Assembly: GCA_016795255.1 (NCBI GenBank)
Contig: JAEUIB010000516.1
Coordinates: forward strand, 1 to 15,290
Reading direction: 5' to 3'
Length of the DNA: 15,290 bases
Source of the DNA: Planctomycetota bacterium
GTDB taxonomy: Bacteria > Planctomycetota > B15-G4 > JADJEK01
Position numbers and translations under genes: made by a program. Shown here in pieces: positions 13,661 through 15,290 of this stretch; position 1 is the first letter of the stretch; each line of letters opens with the position of its first letter. The notes below the pieces were generated by a model. It worked only from the letters and a program-made list of their open reading frames with translations. It was not told the origin of the DNA and did no database searches.

Positions 13661-14848
13661 ATGAAGTTCATCCTCCTCGTCCTCGCCGGAGCCGCCGACG
13701 CACCCTGCAAAGTCCTCGACGGCAAGACGCCGCTCGAGGTCGCGCGGACCCCGCATCTCGATCGCTGGGCGCGTTCCGGCCGTCTCGGCACGCTCGCCGT
13801 CGCCGGCGACGACGACGTCGCGGCGGCGTCCGACACGGCGCTGTTGAAGTTGCTCGGCTACGACACCGACACGCATCGCGTGCGCCGCGGGGCGCTCGAG
13901 GCGATGGCCGCCGGCATCCCGCTCGACGCGGACGACCTCGCGCTACGCGCGAACTTCGTGACGCTCGACGGCGAACTGATCGCCGACGCGACTGCGGGAC
14001 GACTGTCCGACGGCGAGGCGCGCGTGCTGCTGGCGGACCTCGCCCGCGAACTCGAACCCGAGGGCTTCCGCTTCCACGCACTGTCGAGCTACCGATTCCT
14101 CGTCGTCGTCAAGAACGGCGCGCGCCTCGACGTCGACACCGCGCCGCCCTATGCCGCGACCGGCGAACCGGTGCGGACGATGTACCCCGAAGGCAAGGAC
14201 GCGCATCGGTTCGCGGTCCTGCTCGATCGCTCGCGCCGGCTGCTCGCGGAACACGAGGTCAATCGCGTCCGCGTGGACCTCGGCGAGAACCCGGCGAACT
14301 TCCTGTGGGCGTGGGGGCAGGGGGCCGACGCCGCACTGCCGGATTTCGCGACGCTGCATGGCAAGCGCGGCATCGCGATCGCCGGTACGCCGCTCGCGCG
14401 CGGCGTCGCGCGCAAAGCGGGATTCGCGCTCGTCGACGCGGGCGGCGTCAGCGGGGATCTCGAGACCGACCTCACCGCCAAGGCCGAAGCGGCGCGCGCA
14501 GCGCTCGCCGACCACGACTTCGTGTTCGTCCACGTGCAAGCGCCGAACGAGGCGTCCCATCAACGCGATCCGCGGCGCAAGGTCGCCGTGCTCGAGGAGA
14601 TCGACGCCAAGCTCGTTCGTCCGCTCGCCGACGCCGTCGCGGCGTTGCCGCAAGCGCGCGTGATGGTCGCGTCGGATCACGTGAGCCCGAGCGAGACCGA
14701 TCGCGCGTCCCCGCAGGCCACGCCGTTCGTCATCACCGGCACGGACATCGCCGCGGTCCGCGAGTGGCCGTTCGACGAGGCGCATGCCGCGAAGTCGGAT
14801 CTGCGCATCGACCGCGGCGCGGCGCTGCTGGAGTTCTTCCTGCGCTGA
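13661..14848 (+). CDS. Divergent ApgM-type (archaeal-type) 2,3-bisphosphoglycerate-independent phosphoglycerate mutase homologue
   Basis: This 395-residue protein of the alkaline phosphatase superfamily has the length and order of ApgM proteins, which interconvert 3- and 2-phosphoglycerate. Clear family segments are 'LDGKTPLEVARTPHLDRWA' (19-37), 'ASDTALLKLLGYD' with the nucleophile Ser57, 'RRGALEAMAAGIPL', 'ALRANFVTLDGELIADATAG', 'VNRVRVDLGENPANFLWAWG' and 'KRGIAIAGTPLARGVARKAG'. Several usual metal ligands are changed: the N-terminal DGxxD is AGAAD (Ala9), DxxxH is Asn296-x-x-x-His300, and the last His after Asp339-His340 is Ala349. It may therefore be inactive as a mutase or use an altered site. 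ATG 13661 has no clear ribosome binding site, and an in-frame stop at 13625 limits extension. It lies 66 nt after the SDR gene and may be cotranscribed. Confidence 0.88.
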   Translation: MKFILLVLAGAADAPCKVLDGKTPLEVARTPHLDRWARSGRLGTLAVAGDDDVAAASDTALLKLLGYDTDTHRVRRGALEAMAAGIPLDADDLALRANFVTLDGELIADATAGRLSDGEARVLLADLARELEPEGFRFHALSSYRFLVVVKNGARLDVDTAPPYAATGEPVRTMYPEGKDAHRFAVLLDRSRRLLAEHEVNRVRVDLGENPANFLWAWGQGADAALPDFATLHGKRGIAIAGTPLARGVARKAGFALVDAGGVSGDLETDLTAKAEAARAALADHDFVFVHVQAPNEASHQRDPRRKVAVLEEIDAKLVRPLADAVAALPQARVMVASDHVSPSETDRASPQATPFVITGTDIAAVREWPFDEAHAAKSDLRIDRGAALLEFFLR

Positions 14849-15290
14849 TCAGCCGGTCACGACGTGCAGCGCGAGCGAGTTCCCCGCCGCGAGCGACACG
14901 TCCCGCTCGAACGTCACGACGACGCGCCGACCTTCCTGTTCGAAGCGCGCGGGGGTCGCGACGTCTCCGGCGACCACGGTCACCGCTCGAGCGCTCGAGT
15001 CGTTCGCGAGCTCGACGGCGAACGATCGCACGCGCACGTGGCCTCGGGTCGGAGAGAGGGTCGCGCGCAGGCCGCTCTCGTCGCGCGTCTGCTCGTAGGT
15101 GCCGAAGCCGCTCGGGCCGACGAACGGCGCCTTGAACGCGTCCGGCGTCAGACGCGGTGCGACTCCGATGTGGCCGCGCGGCCCGTCGAGCTCGAAACCG
15201 CAGACGGCGAGGAACGCGCCGTGACTCGCCATCGCGCGCGCGTAGTGGTCGGAGCACTCGACCTCGTTCCACGGATTGCGGCGCGCGGCG
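14849..15290 (-). CDS. C-terminal part of a GH116 (GBA2-type glucosylceramidase / beta-glucosidase) family protein
   Basis: The visible 146 codons enter from beyond the right edge and end at TGA 14851-14849. The segment 'NPWNEVECSDHYARAMASHG' near the window edge, then 'AVCGFELDGPRGHIGVAPRL' and 'FKAPFVGPSGFGTYEQ' are the conserved end of the catalytic domain of the DUF608/GH116 family, whose members cleave beta-linked glucose or xylose from lipids or glycosides. A final beta domain of about 70 residues follows ('GHVRVRSFAVELANDSSARA'). The catalytic residues lie outside the window, so activity cannot be judged. An internal ATG at 15232 is not the start, because the GH116 motif continues upstream of it without a stop. 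The gene is convergent with the ApgM homologue with zero spacing. Confidence 0.88.
   Translation of the reverse strand, partial: AARRNPWNEVECSDHYARAMASHGAFLAVCGFELDGPRGHIGVAPRLTPDAFKAPFVGPSGFGTYEQTRDESGLRATLSPTRGHVRVRSFAVELANDSSARAVTVVAGDVATPARFEQEGRRVVVTFERDVSLAAGNSLALHVVTG

Noticed and set aside
12628..15135. Open frame of about 835 codons on the plus strand across the SDR and ApgM genes
   Set aside because: It is an arginine-dominated shadow frame, typical of G+C-rich DNA. It crosses two well-identified genes in another frame.
1..15290. tRNA, rRNA, CRISPR arrays, insertion sequences, attachment sites
   Set aside because: No cloverleaf-like sequence with a conserved T-loop, no regularly spaced repeats, no transposase or integrase motifs and no flanking direct repeats were seen by reading; low-similarity elements could be missed without a computed search.

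Overview
The window is G+C-rich bacterial DNA with 13 protein-coding genes, of which the first and last run off the edges. No rRNA, tRNA, CRISPR array or insertion sequence was seen. The best guess for the source is a member of the Planctomycetota. The reasons are the exported FG-GAP/VCBS proteins with a C-terminal beta-sandwich module ending in a 'SNAV'-like tail, a DUF1111 di-heme protein with a dockerin-like tail, a TPR plus ASPIC/UnbV lipoprotein pair, a double WD40 propeller and a GH116 enzyme. Acidobacteriota or Myxococcota cannot be excluded from sequence alone.

Layout. (1) 1-1809, minus strand: zwf (glucose-6-phosphate dehydrogenase) followed by opcA (its assembly/activator protein, partial), an oxidative pentose phosphate operon using GTG and TTG starts. 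(2) 1810-6950, plus strand: an exported-protein block. An FG-GAP/VCBS propeller protein (2295-4136) ends at a strong intrinsic terminator. It is followed by a two-gene unit encoding a cohesin-like secreted protein (4547-5518) and a di-heme oxidoreductase with a C-terminal dockerin-like calcium-loop pair (5553-6950). Both transcription units have long leaders and nearly identical sigma70-type promoter cores. (3) 7057-8994, plus: an exported protein of about 14 WD40 blades. (4) 9037-11555, minus: a membrane-anchored TPR protein and an ASPIC/UnbV FG-GAP lipoprotein, translationally linked. (5) 11611-14848, plus: a tight run of AlbA_2/Schlafen-type regulator, PPC/DUF296 protein and RmlD-like SDR reductase with 4-bp start/stop overlaps, then a divergent ApgM-type phosphoglycerate mutase homologue. 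(6) 14849-15290, minus: the C-terminus of a GH116 glucosylceramidase/beta-glucosidase-type enzyme whose stop codon abuts that of the mutase homologue.

The most interesting points are three. The ApgM-like protein appears to have lost three of the seven metal ligands of its superfamily while keeping the rest of the fold. A cohesin-like protein and a dockerin-like-tailed redox protein sit next to each other in one transcription unit. The two exported-protein units share a duplicated promoter and related C-terminal modules. Together the last two suggest a coordinately expressed cell-surface assembly, which is an inference and not a demonstrated function.
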